Virus record (IMG/VR): IMGVR_UViG_3300021938_000096
Span: 1 to 43,311 of that record
Direction: 5' to 3' (one strand)
Length of the DNA: 43,311 nucleotides
Origin: a virus
Of this stretch, positions 10,201 through 16,368 are shown one piece after another (within the stretch, counting starts at the first letter, position 1; every line of letters begins with the position of its first letter). The notes beneath the pieces were generated by a model that was given only the letters and a program-made list of their open reading frames with translations, searched no databases and was not told the origin of the DNA. Position numbers and translations under genes: made by a program.

Positions 10201-10608
10201 CAGCATCTGCGCCGCTTGTCCGCCCGCATAGCCAATGCCGTGCGTCAACCAATCCACCATAGCGCCGAAGTCGCCTTCTTTGGCTTTGTCGTACGAATAG
10301 GTAAATGAATCGGATGGCAGTGCATCCTTTTGCATTTTGTCCTCATACGCTTGATAGCCTTTAACGCCCGCCTTTTTGATGCCAGTCGCAATACCGCCTT
10401 CACCGAAGGCTGTTTCTGCCGTTGCACCCGCACCCGCCATCAATCCATACCCGAGTTGCGGGAGTTGCTGGAATGCTTCTTTTACCCCTCGGCCTGCATT
10501 GGCAACGATGCCAACCGGTGCCGCTGGTTTTTCGGGTACAAACTTATCCCATTCATTGAACGTGGAAAAGTCCTGTGGCGCTTCCGGTTTGAATGTTGAC
10601 CAATCCAT
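1267..10608 (-). CDS. Giant multidomain virion-associated protein with RadC-like JAB motif and LPD38-like C-terminus
   Basis: This single intact frame encodes 3113 residues, over a fifth of the window. The N-terminus carries a short repeated phrase (DWSTFKPEAPQDFSTFNEWD) followed by Ala/Gly-rich amphipathic stretches (about 30-260), then long Gln/Glu/Ala-rich linkers. Around residue 1358 is HNHPSGNPSLSRAD, matching the metal-binding HxHPSG..SxxD motif of RadC/JAB domains; a second, degenerate JAB-like segment follows near 1436-1550. HEVGVH sits at 1973-1978. From about 2270 to the end the text resembles the LPD38-type polyvalent protein domain, with one hydrophobic segment (IVLGATAVLSIGLLAAYG, near 2800). 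By analogy with giant proteins of Bcep22-like podophages it is likely an internal, ejected virion protein combining DNA-delivery and effector-type activities; that role is inferred. It is the last gene of the late region. Confidence 0.9.
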   Translation of the reverse strand: MDWSTFKPEAPQDFSTFNEWDKFVPEKPAAPVGIVANAGRGVKEAFQQLPQLGYGLMAGAGATAETAFGEGGIATGIKKAGVKGYQAYEDKMQKDALPSDSFTYSYDKAKEGDFGAMVDWLTHGIGYAGGQAAQMLATAGLGSVIGKAGLKATVEKLASGMVSKEAAALAATEEGAKLSADQLAKAATANVAGRIGAATATGASAYGMEGGEIGGGIAKKSVDENRALTGEEIAKALGATFLAGTAEFGERMLGLEALKGKLAISKKLGEMPGIKGKLTRAGTSSLVAAPIEGLTEYGQTGIEEYGKGNEANMLPWNQSEANQGNALDAAAQGMLGGVLHSSAGGILSSPQKAPITHIADIGKAATVDDAIKAADNSVLSAQAVTNFIDAVKAGTPIRDQQSAQAYGGEAGLLSAYPDIATLPKVGTEKAYELNDLVTREGRDLETLRAELQREFSNDRDLNDLQAQGRALEAAKIAEAPTAMQLAMQKATTKPNIEGTTDVITSAKTIAPAAEQSTSERGTERQVNSEQPTAEPVAESQAPAVSGDAPAQAGSGPIEYWDSLDASARTDAIRRAGMATKGGDITVRKLLEKKWATIPISTRAKITQSLAEIQAEREAHDQEHLGVDSAPLREGGKPFKSKKSADSAKKQQPMLRVVKVAGGFALAPKTEKQLAAQEKAARRLGLATTGQAGTPIAAHEFIAGEGMLSPSTRADMGMEGNVRIGNRSLFAGAGRGMTIEQATERLIESGYLNEGDSHEEARNLIKQSLNSPRYTPQDTELMAGREADQRFADYLAAEQDAAQSEDYDPFASMAGEGIIEADLQGTGFAEANPEIQQEVAALSSQLDALGIDSESVRMEVAEHNESVSNQEYYELAKHAIQTAIAEQESIAAGRGNSGADMGQQSQAGNIHTDEAHGLVSPTRADILAQQERADNEEKAKIKADVDAEKKAKAERDAVEIKARQYASAENFALGQNAEDSLSGQGGIFAESNQGNAKQAPSKNAIYKLDNGTYAKFEDGVWFRGEESPQKAMKTEMVSANLKPKDRGDDQNWVLHSDYSIDAYGAADKLKKAKSNKAPAAQATEILDAANVTGKERIDVLKDVKSGDITPDELKAAYPAKEEKPITPDQAANLTRGAIVIDSNGVEYYAWSARFDRLDVMPMKDGKPVVHAGSAIRFALTDTARDANPEYRDDPLYLVSKEKPSRIEDSGQVANETERDYTDNYTTDLFGNELPAPTGKTKPSRSNRAGLRGDVQPTAALSDTDLPNATFYVNTIMGKTADRQLGASLVQTHEQAAQATRYLYQSAVERFDGIVTDKNGKPLAVIGGFKGALSQASIYPATLMGEAVRIPGAAHVWFSHNHPSGNPSLSRADMLLNQSLSDVFRGSGIEPMGIMAVAGDKYSYVDERGHGDATLHRPIPSAKQGATVPVVERQLGKGAPAYEINSPLDAKIAAKSLYNKNNGPGILLLNAHHAIAGWMPITQGMHGPLRSTGELNAIYRAISQSNAGAAIIVHGGELSTPTSMAGVTASQNIAAALKKVDVNPLDSINVKTGVAEAEQGMKIADGPMFSRESVQREQNALKALSENDDIFALPKSDKTTVQGIAADTDPSITVKAVAYPGLVKNYVLTMPNGAKARLMVRSVNPYGPQAYGISQNEEGDMQVTTDRPGDNAESIPDDMEDVYIDVSTLKEGGYGAKVYNIAATFAHNTGRILIGDPAGLSNSAMRRRTENMLSSALKFGTTRHLAPHPRQLEGASSIGVPPLHWTYGDDLANIESLIQVSMESLDHAGANLLTFDLSTGTFRDSEGGVFDDDAIRQIVEVGRRPESGAGIATYKRNAVLSALVREESEKSSDGRPGSGILAKLVDVGRQFPASSKGIFYAKTESGVRVKSVPRGLSQTQFNQALTKAFGAKVADKLIAKGVVVPLANQSNLPNHIVPFLRDNDVVYGFYDPKTDKTYAVLSNLTEDMVKGLVLHEVGVHYGFERMLGKKSYDSVIKRLDVMRRAGNKAVQAAFDEAEKNSVRPSQIPEENLAYLVQNHPEMTLVKQLISKIKAFLFNEFGIGGKYLNNDDITMLAYAAISHSSKTMNGGFVPSFMKQGKSTDDSTPGAAFDAQAAFEKHGGEGDIDESTEITAKSLAFADMAEAEGYKVSGRGDKYVTITKSFGKTADGYEKDVIINVRISDHSNVNRGHHFGETDINLAPDDGYSRDTFSDALKKIKSAYVNDDLDTVIPNEPTAPDSGSTNPDIYFSRSSIVGQTSRKHTPEQLKAMKNVGFDVTQPTLKERAKLLWKDAGKKMAQGIVDQFAPVKDLDKKAYGLMRLAKGASGAFEAFLQGGKLKLTDGVYDFDQANKGGVVDKLLIPLQGEHHDFMRWVAANRAERLMGDGKENLFTKEDIAALKTLSEGTTDFGYTIQTGPKAGQVTRDRSLIYGDALRVFNGFNKNILDMAEQSGLIDPESRKYWEHEFYVPFYRVADEGGVRGMNIKGSVVRQEAFKSLKGGKGALNADLLDNTLMNWAHLLDAAAKNRAAKATIEAAEAVGAAMGGNQSTLAEMASSVHNKQGVVWFMDGGQKRYSLIDQEDGPYLLTALTSLEYAGMRNPVMNAMSSMKHALTIGVTASPFFKVRNLIRDSVQAIGTGNLSYNPAKNIAEGWKLTDPKSDAYFRLLAGGGTIHFGTMMEGSEAKRIQALVESGVDASTILNNDHKVKAFYRKFIEPGVTAYNELGNRGEAINRASLYDQLVKQGMNHAEASLQARDLMDFSMQGSFATIRFLTQVVPFFNARLQGLYKLGKSAKEDPKRFGIVLGATAVLSIGLLAAYGDDDDWKKREESDRNNFWWFKFGGTAFRIPKPFEIGAIATLAERGFELAFDKEMTNKRFLNQVLTLLGDNLSMNPVPQLIKPIVDIYANKDSFTGRPIETMGQENLRPEYRFNDRTSMVARGLSTSLNAATGIVGKESLSPVQIDHMLRGYFGWLGSFVVGASDIVARPATGQAEHASADMWKVATGNMVSDLRDAPSRYVTQMYTQAKEIEQSYGTYRDLVKQGKFQEATEFKESHNDDLIKYKHVEQVKRAEAKLNERIRYIERSNIEPDAKRDLIRTIQMQKNKVAESLSKLAA

Positions 10609-10611
10609 GTT

Positions 10612-11856
10612 TCAATACCCAAGTTTTTTCAATATGGCAGGTGCACCATTGCCGAATTTTGCTTCGGCCGTGGCTTCGAGTTGATCTTTAAGGCTCTGAA
10701 ATTCTTTCGCGTACCGGGTCAGGCTTTGTGAATCGCCTGATTTTGCCACTGCGGCCAGTTGCTTCTGGGCATTTGATACCTTGTCGGCCAGTGGTCTTAG
10801 GGTATCAACGTTAGACGATTGAATTTGCTCAATTGAGTTTTCTGGCCGGTTGGTTTCGTAGGTGTTAAGAATACCAGCGGGTTTAACTATTTCTTTTTTC
10901 ACAACCTGTGGACTTCCGTCCGGCACAAACTTCCCATCCTTGACCACGCCAGACACACCGGCCACCATGCCTCGTGTTCCATCGGGTGGTGCGGCAGTTT
11001 GTGACCGATCTGCAATCACGGGGGCAACGCCTGCCAATTTCAAAAGCTCGTTCTTCGTCATTGTTCTGTCGGTCTCAAGCTCTTTGACTTGCTGCGCTAG
11101 AATTTTCTTTTCATCAGCATCTATAGAATTGGACTTTTGGAGTTGAAGTCGATCTTGTTGGGTTCCAATGTCTTTCAACACGCCCAGTAGTGATTGACGG
11201 GTGGACTGCAATTCTGCTTTACCCATTTGCTCAGAGGCTCGGCCTTCCATCCGGTTAGCCCTTGCTTCTGCAATCGAAGCTAATCGGTCTTGGTTCTTGG
11301 CACGCTCACGGTTAAATTCATCCTGGATATCCATCCGGCGCATGGATTCATCATGGCGGCGGTTGCCTTCAGCGTCACGGCGTGATTCTGAATCCCTCTG
11401 CAATTCAAGCCCCTGCTGGCTTCTGAAGTCTTTGGCATGGTCAAGCAAGCCCTTGCGTTCGGCAATCGAGGCTTTATCGTCATACTCTTCTGCACGGGTA
11501 CGATCGCGCAAACCATAGGCCTTGATAGCCTCGGGGTTGGATGCAATGGCCTTGGCATCCTCCGCCGTCATGCTCGAACCCTCTTTGAGGTTGATATTGT
11601 CGGCAATGCGTTTCAGGCGCAATTGATCCGCTTCATTGGAAATGGCTTCGCCTTGTGCGGCTCTGGTTTCTATGATGCGTTTTTCTTTGGCGATTTCGCG
11701 CTTGTCCTGCATGTCTGCCAACGCCGCGTCCCGCTTGGCCTGAATCTCGGCCTGTTTGGCTTGCAGTTCTTCCTGACCGTATTGCCTAGCATTTTGTTCA
11801 GCGACATCGCTCAAACCTTTACCAAGCCCTCCCAGTGCCCCAAAGATAATGCCCAT
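10612..11856 (-). CDS. Coiled-coil internal virion protein
   Basis: The 414-residue product has a short glycine-rich hydrophobic start (MGIIFGALGGLGKGLSDV). Long heptad-like charged helices rich in Gln, Glu, Arg and Ala follow from about 20 to 290 (for example ELQAKQAEIQAKRDAALADM). After a Pro/Gly linker, the final 110 residues are again helical (ETNRPENSIEQIQSSN onward). No enzyme motif is seen. Its position between the giant protein and other Ala/Gly-rich structural genes, with gaps of only a few bases, fits an internal core or ejection protein comparable in place to T7 gp14-gp16, although no sequence similarity to those is visible to me. Confidence 0.7.
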   Translation of the reverse strand: MGIIFGALGGLGKGLSDVAEQNARQYGQEELQAKQAEIQAKRDAALADMQDKREIAKEKRIIETRAAQGEAISNEADQLRLKRIADNINLKEGSSMTAEDAKAIASNPEAIKAYGLRDRTRAEEYDDKASIAERKGLLDHAKDFRSQQGLELQRDSESRRDAEGNRRHDESMRRMDIQDEFNRERAKNQDRLASIAEARANRMEGRASEQMGKAELQSTRQSLLGVLKDIGTQQDRLQLQKSNSIDADEKKILAQQVKELETDRTMTKNELLKLAGVAPVIADRSQTAAPPDGTRGMVAGVSGVVKDGKFVPDGSPQVVKKEIVKPAGILNTYETNRPENSIEQIQSSNVDTLRPLADKVSNAQKQLAAVAKSGDSQSLTRYAKEFQSLKDQLEATAEAKFGNGAPAILKKLGY

Positions 11857-11857
11857 A

Positions 11858-12322
11858 TCAAACCCTTCGTGCGTTGTTGAGTAAGCCTTTGGGGGGCTGA
11901 CTGATCATGGTGTTCATTTTGTCTTGGCTGACCCCAAACAATTGCAGGACATTAGCGGCCATGTCCTTGGTTGCGTCGGCCAAGAGTTCCGGCGTGACTT
12001 TGATTTTACCGGCCTGCTCCAAAAACCCTAGCGCTTCGCACATGAAAATGGTGGCAGCAGGCACGGCAATTTTCACCGGCATGGTTTTCTTGGACTGGAT
12101 AAACAAAATGCCAATCAGCTTGGCCGCGCCTTCTCCTGCATTATGGGCGAAGTCGTTGGACTTCATTAGTTGGCTTTTAAGCACACCGGCTTTACTGCCG
12201 TACATGATCTCAAAACCCGCCGTCAAGGTACGCTGCAAAGGGTTTTGCAGGTTCTGCGGGACACGGGCGGTAATGGCCTGCTCTGTTTGTTGGAGCAGGG
12301 GGTTGGTTGTTTTTCCGAGCAT
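11858..12322 (-). CDS. Putative virion protein (154 aa)
   Basis: The gene lies one base from each neighbour in a tight structural operon. The product is helical. Residues 38-95 include a moderately hydrophobic stretch (KKTMPVKIAVPAATIFMCEALGFL) that could be membrane-active, and the C-terminus (LLADATKDMAANVLQLFGVS) is amphipathic. I know of similar short proteins beside the giant protein in podophages of Burkholderiales, but no function is established to my knowledge. A role as a minor internal or ejected protein is inferred from position only. Confidence 0.65.
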   Translation of the reverse strand: MLGKTTNPLLQQTEQAITARVPQNLQNPLQRTLTAGFEIMYGSKAGVLKSQLMKSNDFAHNAGEGAAKLIGILFIQSKKTMPVKIAVPAATIFMCEALGFLEQAGKIKVTPELLADATKDMAANVLQLFGVSQDKMNTMISQPPKGLLNNARRV

Positions 12323-12323
12323 A

Positions 12324-13130
12324 TTAAAACCTTGCCTTGTTAAGAATGCCGCTGCGCGATTTGTTTTGGTTGCTCACGTTCGCGTTCAATTGTTTCTCGT
12401 AAGCAAACTGGTCTTCTTTCAGTCCTTGCGTACGGTCAAATTGATGGCCTGAGTTAATACCTTGTAAGACACCGCCGATCAATTGAGTACCGTTGTTCAC
12501 AAGATACTTATTTTCAGGCTTCTTGATAAATTCCCATGCGGTATTGAAGAAACTATTGCCTTTGGTTTCATCGGGTTTAATACCCTGGTTCCCGCTTTGT
12601 GTCGATCCGGCGGGCGTGTTGACATTGGTAGTTCGTGAAGGGTCGGTTGTATCGACAACATCCGTGACCGCAGCTTGTGTGGGGGCTTGTGTCGGTGCTT
12701 GGGATGATGTATCTACCGGTGCTGATTGTTCAATAGGTGGCGGCGCGACTGGCGTAGTATCTTGATTCAATGCCGTGCTGTCCGTGTTGATGTTTTCCAC
12801 GGGGGCATCTGCTGTCAGTGCATCAGACGCCAGTGAACTGACCGGGGCTGCATTTGACGATGCTTCAGACCACGGAACAGCGCTATCGTAAGCAGACGCT
12901 TCGCCTGCTAAACTTGAACCGACTCCCTCGCCTGCTAAACCAGCGCCCGTCATACCGGCCACGCCCCCGCCAATGGCCATCGCGCCACCAAGTTTTGAGA
13001 TGGTCGGGTCTTTGGTAACTGCGCCTACCACCGACATGGCGGCACCGACTTCGGCCAATGTCGTTGCAGCAACAACACCTTCCGCGACGGCTGAGTATTC
13101 TGCGATTGCCACGATTGCTGTAAATGCCAT
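12324..13130 (-). CDS. Ala/Gly/Thr-rich internal virion protein
   Basis: The 268-residue product starts with small-residue-rich helices (MAFTAIVAIAEYSAVAEGVV) and a Gly-rich stretch (about 40-75). A low-complexity Pro/Thr/Gln region follows (about 110-175, including APTQAPTQAAV), and the C-terminus is charged and helical (FDRTQGLKEDQFAYEKQLNA). This composition is typical of podophage internal core proteins that cross the cell envelope during ejection; that is inference. It is 8 bases from the upstream GNAT gene and 1 base from the next gene. No catalytic motif is visible. Confidence 0.6.
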   Translation of the reverse strand: MAFTAIVAIAEYSAVAEGVVAATTLAEVGAAMSVVGAVTKDPTISKLGGAMAIGGGVAGMTGAGLAGEGVGSSLAGEASAYDSAVPWSEASSNAAPVSSLASDALTADAPVENINTDSTALNQDTTPVAPPPIEQSAPVDTSSQAPTQAPTQAAVTDVVDTTDPSRTTNVNTPAGSTQSGNQGIKPDETKGNSFFNTAWEFIKKPENKYLVNNGTQLIGGVLQGINSGHQFDRTQGLKEDQFAYEKQLNANVSNQNKSRSGILNKARF

Positions 13131-13139
13131 TTTTATTCC

Positions 13140-13592
13140 TTAGAAAATCTTTGCCATCATGACTTCTTCCGTCTGATAGCCCATGCGTTTCAGAATGTCA
13201 GCCAAGTCGTTCACCAGTTTGGCGTGCCATACCATTTTGAATTTGCCCAGTTGCTTTTCCAACTCGAGCTCACAGTATTGGATCAAGCGGATGCCTGTTC
13301 TTCCTGTCCGGTATTCAGGATGGAGAAACAAAACATCGTTCACCGCGACAGTCAGGTCAGCATAGTGCATATGCTGGTTGATAAAAAACCAACTGTAGCC
13401 GATCAACTTTCCCTCTTGGCGGGCAGTATAGATATTCAATACCCCCGCTTGCTCCAATAAGGCGTACTTTTCCCACATGGGATTTAAAACGATACGCGCT
13501 TTATTCAGTGTCAGTTCTTCATAATGCATTGCAAGCAATGGCTCAATATCAGGCAAAACCTCAAAAAGAAGTTCTTTCTGGTAAGTGGTCAT
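13140..13592 (-). CDS. GNAT-family acetyltransferase within the virion gene cluster
   Basis: The 150-residue product has the GNAT layout: an N-terminal helix-rich part, the strand segment LIGYSWFFINQHMHY, then VNDVLFLHPEYRTGRTGIRL. The last contains the Q/R-x-x-G-x-G/A-like acetyl-CoA pyrophosphate loop (YRTGRTGI) at about 95-103. The helix ELELEKQLGKFKMVWH and C-terminal strands complete a short GNAT. Its start overlaps the previous stop by one base, so it is co-translated with structural genes. Stand-alone GNAT genes occur among tail/internal protein genes in several podophages. The substrate is unknown; modification of a virion protein or of a host target are both possible. Confidence 0.8.
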   Translation of the reverse strand: MTTYQKELLFEVLPDIEPLLAMHYEELTLNKARIVLNPMWEKYALLEQAGVLNIYTARQEGKLIGYSWFFINQHMHYADLTVAVNDVLFLHPEYRTGRTGIRLIQYCELELEKQLGKFKMVWHAKLVNDLADILKRMGYQTEEVMMAKIF

Positions 13593-14764
13593 TAATCGCC
13601 TGATGAAGATGTGAATTGTTGAGCGACTGGCGTTGCAGTCGTAGCGGCTGGCGTAACTACAGCCGTTGAGGCCGGGGCCGTATTGATGCCGGTAAAGTCA
13701 AGGTACTTTGACACGTCCGGCATATTCGTCATGGCCGACGATAGACTGATTTGCTGCTGGTAAGAATTGAATGCGTTTTGGTCAGCCTGCAAACGGGCAT
13801 TCGCGTCCAGCTTCGGATTCGTCGAATTGGAATACAGCGTATCCGCATATTTGGAATATGCACTGGAGGCGACTTGGCTGTTTTGAATCAGTGCCTTGTC
13901 ACGGCTTGCCAATTCAGCCAAGTGGGTTTGCGTGTCTGAATTGAGTTTGGCAAGGTTGTAATCATTGTTCGCGCTGGCGTTGAACTTGGCGAAGGTGTTG
14001 GTTTGGTCAGCGTTATAACCCGCAGCTTTAGCGTAGGTGGATGCGTCTGAGGTCGCAATCGGGAGTGCTGCGTTGTAAACAGAAGAATCCGCAGCGGTTT
14101 GTCCAATGCTAGAATTGAGCAGGCCGCGTGCATTGGCTGTCTCCATTCCTCGTGTTCGGGCTTGTTGAATCAGTCCGCTGTTTTCACCAATGACCTTTTG
14201 AATCCGGCCTTGAACAGTTTGGTCATCGGTCACGTTCCATGGGGTGATTGCTCCCAACTGAGACGCGCCGCCATTTACCCCATTGCCGCCATACTGATTC
14301 GTTCCTTGGCCGGATACACCAAAGCGTGAGGCAGTGCCATAATCCACGCCGTTCTTGACATTGTTGTCGGTCAGGAACTTTTGATACAAGGCAGCGCTTG
14401 CGTCCTGTCCTTGGGCTGATGCTGTAGCATAATCGGACTTGAGCTTGGCAGCTTGGTCGGGCGTGAGGTTGACGCCGTTGTTTTTGGCCCATTCATCGGT
14501 CAGGGTTGAGCTATCGCCCCCAGTGACGGCATTGGATGGCGCTTTGTACACGTCACCAATTCCAAAACCTCCATTGACGGTTTCTCCGTTCTTGGCTGCA
14601 TCGGCTTTAAAGGTGCTGAATAAATCCGAAGCATTGGCACCGCCTGCAATGGCCTTGTTCCAGTCGGCCAGCCCTGCCGGGTCGGCATCGCGCCCGAGGA
14701 CGCCTCGATACCAGTTATTTACATCCACCGGCGCTGTGGCCGTACCGCCGTCTAAAATTGCCAT
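13592..14764 (-). CDS. Internal virion protein with DUF4214-like N-terminus
   Basis: The 390-residue product starts with a segment (NWYRGVLGRDADPAGLADWN) that matches the DUF4214 signature, a helical module known from surface-layer and phage structural proteins. Residues 60-200 are Gly/Asn/Thr-rich. Residues 190-340 form long Ala/Gln/Asn-rich helices (GLIQQARTRGMETANARGLL and LASRDKALIQNSQVASSAYS). The C-terminus is a Thr/Ala/Pro-rich flexible tail. It sits directly after the spanin genes and before the GNAT gene. A component of the internal core or tail tip is likely by position. Confidence 0.65.
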   Translation of the reverse strand: MAILDGGTATAPVDVNNWYRGVLGRDADPAGLADWNKAIAGGANASDLFSTFKADAAKNGETVNGGFGIGDVYKAPSNAVTGGDSSTLTDEWAKNNGVNLTPDQAAKLKSDYATASAQGQDASAALYQKFLTDNNVKNGVDYGTASRFGVSGQGTNQYGGNGVNGGASQLGAITPWNVTDDQTVQGRIQKVIGENSGLIQQARTRGMETANARGLLNSSIGQTAADSSVYNAALPIATSDASTYAKAAGYNADQTNTFAKFNASANNDYNLAKLNSDTQTHLAELASRDKALIQNSQVASSAYSKYADTLYSNSTNPKLDANARLQADQNAFNSYQQQISLSSAMTNMPDVSKYLDFTGINTAPASTAVVTPAATTATPVAQQFTSSSGD

Positions 14765-14765
14765 T

Positions 14766-15284
14766 TCAATTCCTTACTGTGTAAGCGTCAGACCGACAAG
14801 CGATATAAGCATTGTTCACTTCGTCGGCTTCGTCTGTGAGTTTGAGAAGTAATCCGCTAAGCTGTTTTGAAAGTAACCCACCGGCTTGGGGAGAGTGGTC
14901 TGCACGATCACCGGCGGCGCTGGCAACTTCACTTGCGGGGCCACTACTGTTGCATCCGGCGTTTGGGTCGCGCAGCCGTCCAGCAGGGCCAGCAGCAGTA
15001 CGCAGACGATCAGCCAGATTATCAATGGTGGTTTTGTTTCTTGCATCTTGTAGCTCCTGTTTTTGGGTAGCGATTTGCAGCGCTTGGGTGATGGATAAAA
15101 CCTTGGCGGTTTCGCTGCTCAGTAATTCCGAAGCCTCAGCTTTTTGCTTTTGCAAAGCGGCTTCATATTTGTCGGTGGTGTGGCTCACGCCTAAAACATA
15201 TTGCCTGTGCCCATACAACAACATGGCCGCGATAAGGGCCGCGACGGATAATAGACCCGCAATGAGTTTGAATTGAATGTTCAT
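14766..15284 (-). CDS. Rz: Rz-like inner-membrane spanin
   Basis: The 172-residue protein begins with a signal-anchor (FKLIAGLLSVAALIAAMLLYG, about 5-25), followed by a periplasmic coiled-coil region (residues 35-95, EAALQKQKAEASELLSSETA). A second gene with a lipobox lies entirely within it in another frame (14816-15046). This anchor plus coiled coil plus nested lipoprotein gene is the classical Rz/Rz1 pair that fuses inner and outer membrane in the last step of lysis of Gram-negative hosts. The start overlaps the upstream DUF5675 stop, which places it in a lysis cassette. The function call rests on this architecture rather than on sequence similarity. Confidence 0.85.
   Translation of the reverse strand: MNIQFKLIAGLLSVAALIAAMLLYGHRQYVLGVSHTTDKYEAALQKQKAEASELLSSETAKVLSITQALQIATQKQELQDARNKTTIDNLADRLRTAAGPAGRLRDPNAGCNSSGPASEVASAAGDRADHSPQAGGLLSKQLSGLLLKLTDEADEVNNAYIACRSDAYTVRN
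14816..15046 (-). CDS. Rz1: Rz1-like outer-membrane spanin lipoprotein, nested in Rz
   Basis: The 76-residue frame lies wholly inside the Rz gene in a different frame. After a short basic start it has a hydrophobic signal (PPLIIWLIVCVLLLALLDGC, ending at Cys25) whose LDGC is an acceptable lipobox, so Cys25 would be lipidated. The mature part is proline-rich (PQVKLPAPPVIVQTTLPKPV), as expected of Rz1 proteins. The -2 position is Asp; in enterobacteria Asp at +2, not -2, causes inner-membrane retention, so outer-membrane sorting remains plausible. Confidence 0.85.
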   Translation of the reverse strand: MQETKPPLIIWLIVCVLLLALLDGCATQTPDATVVAPQVKLPAPPVIVQTTLPKPVGYFQNSLADYFSNSQTKPTK

Positions 15285-15718
15285 GCAGCGACGGCCCCAA
15301 CGTTAATCGTGACATCTTCGCCACGACCCAATGCGCCGCGCACCTCGCCTTTAACCAATTCAACGGCAGGACGCGACGTTCCGCCAATCAGTGTCACTTG
15401 CGTGGATTGCATCCCCAACAAAATACAACCTTCGGTATCGGCGCTGGTATTTCCGGGGTGCATGCGGATGTATTGAAATCCGGGTACGTCATTGATGGTC
15501 AATGTATCGGGGCCAAAACGAGAGCTTTGTTCAAGTGTCACTCGGTATTCACCCGTGGGGATAGCAGTTTCACCTTTTATTTTCCATGACTCAACGGGCT
15601 CACCCGGCACTTCACGCACCTCATCTTCCAGTGAGTGACAAGCAAAGACGCCATCAATATAAAGTTTACCGATGGTTGCGCCGCCGATGCTATCGGCACG
15701 GATGATTGAGAGTTTCAT
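15281..15718 (-). CDS. DUF5675-family protein, candidate peptidoglycan-active lysis protein
   Basis: The 145-residue product matches the DUF5675 pattern: a strand pair at the start, then IPTGEYRV (53-60), then GFQYIRMHPGNTSADTEGC (80-98) followed by ILLG. The His87...Cys98 pair within HPGN...TEGC resembles the HxxG...S/TxGC active site of YkuD-type L,D-transpeptidases, so a cysteine-dependent peptidoglycan activity is a reasonable inference. It has no signal peptide. It sits between holin-like membrane genes and Rz/Rz1, exactly where an endolysin is expected, and no lysozyme, amidase or transglycosylase is visible elsewhere. The start overlaps the previous stop by four bases. Confidence 0.75.
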   Translation of the reverse strand: MKLSIIRADSIGGATIGKLYIDGVFACHSLEDEVREVPGEPVESWKIKGETAIPTGEYRVTLEQSSRFGPDTLTINDVPGFQYIRMHPGNTSADTEGCILLGMQSTQVTLIGGTSRPAVELVKGEVRGALGRGEDVTINVGAVAA

Positions 15719-16032
15719 TTCATTTTCCGGCTGTTTTTCAAAAACATCACATTGTGGTCGCGGCGGTCATTCTTGTTTTTCATGACAATAAACTGTTTGT
15801 ACAGTTTGAATGCCGTCGCTACCATGAAAAACGCAACCCCTGCCACCAACAAACCCAAAACAAAAGGAGGCTCATTTTTCAATGCCCAACTTGCCAAACC
15901 CAAAGCCCCGATACAAATACACGCCAAGCCGACGCGCTGCATAAGTGTGTCATCCAGATGCGGCGCGAATACGCCAATGACTGCGATGATAGCAATCAAA
16001 TAGAGTAATCCATTAAATAAGAAAAATTCCAT
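15715..16032 (-). CDS. Small membrane protein, possible holin/antiholin partner
   Basis: I chose the ATG at 16032 (105 residues) over the longer frame because GGGGG lies 5 bases upstream and it follows the previous stop by one base. Three hydrophobic segments are visible: FFLFNGLLYLIAIIAVIGVF (3-22), VGLACICIGALGLASWAL (34-51) and PPFVLGLLVAGVAFFMVATA (55-74). The C-terminus is strongly basic (KNKNDRRDHNVMFLKNSRKM). Three membrane spans and a basic tail fit class I holin topology, but no family match is claimed. Its place next to another holin-like gene suggests a holin/antiholin pair. Confidence 0.65.
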   Translation of the reverse strand: MEFFLFNGLLYLIAIIAVIGVFAPHLDDTLMQRVGLACICIGALGLASWALKNEPPFVLGLLVAGVAFFMVATAFKLYKQFIVMKNKNDRRDHNVMFLKNSRKMK

Positions 16033-16033
16033 T

Positions 16034-16345
16034 TCAACCCCCGATGCGCTTTGAGATTCCAGCGACTGTAGATGTCCATATCTCCCTGATAGGAGTGACT
16101 TGAATAGCCTCCCATAATTTTGCTGTAATCGCCATGCCAAACATACCCACTAAAAACCCGGCAAACCCGTCTGGCAATCCGGTTTTGGATGCGACATACG
16201 AGGTGGCGTAGAGGCTGATAATTGCACCGCCAAACCCCATGGTGATGCGTTCCGGCCATGTTCCCTTGATGAAGTTCAAAGACAACAAAGCCCCGGCAAC
16301 GCCTGAGAATTTTGCAATAATAATATCAAGGGATACGTCAGTCAT
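16034..16345 (-). CDS. Holin-like membrane protein (103 aa)
   Basis: The product has hydrophobic segments at about 8-24 (IIIAKFSGVAGALLSLNFI), 36-52 (MGFGGAIISLYATSYVA) and 60-80 (FAGFLVGMFGMAITAKLWEA), with a charged C-terminus. This layout, a length near 100 residues and a position upstream of the DUF5675 and spanin genes support a holin that times lysis. It resembles the three-span putative holins of other phages of Burkholderiales in composition, although I cannot name the Pfam family with certainty. Confidence 0.7.
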   Translation of the reverse strand: MTDVSLDIIIAKFSGVAGALLSLNFIKGTWPERITMGFGGAIISLYATSYVASKTGLPDGFAGFLVGMFGMAITAKLWEAIQVTPIREIWTSTVAGISKRIGG

Positions 16346-16368
16346 GGGGCTTTCTCTTTTTTAGTTAA

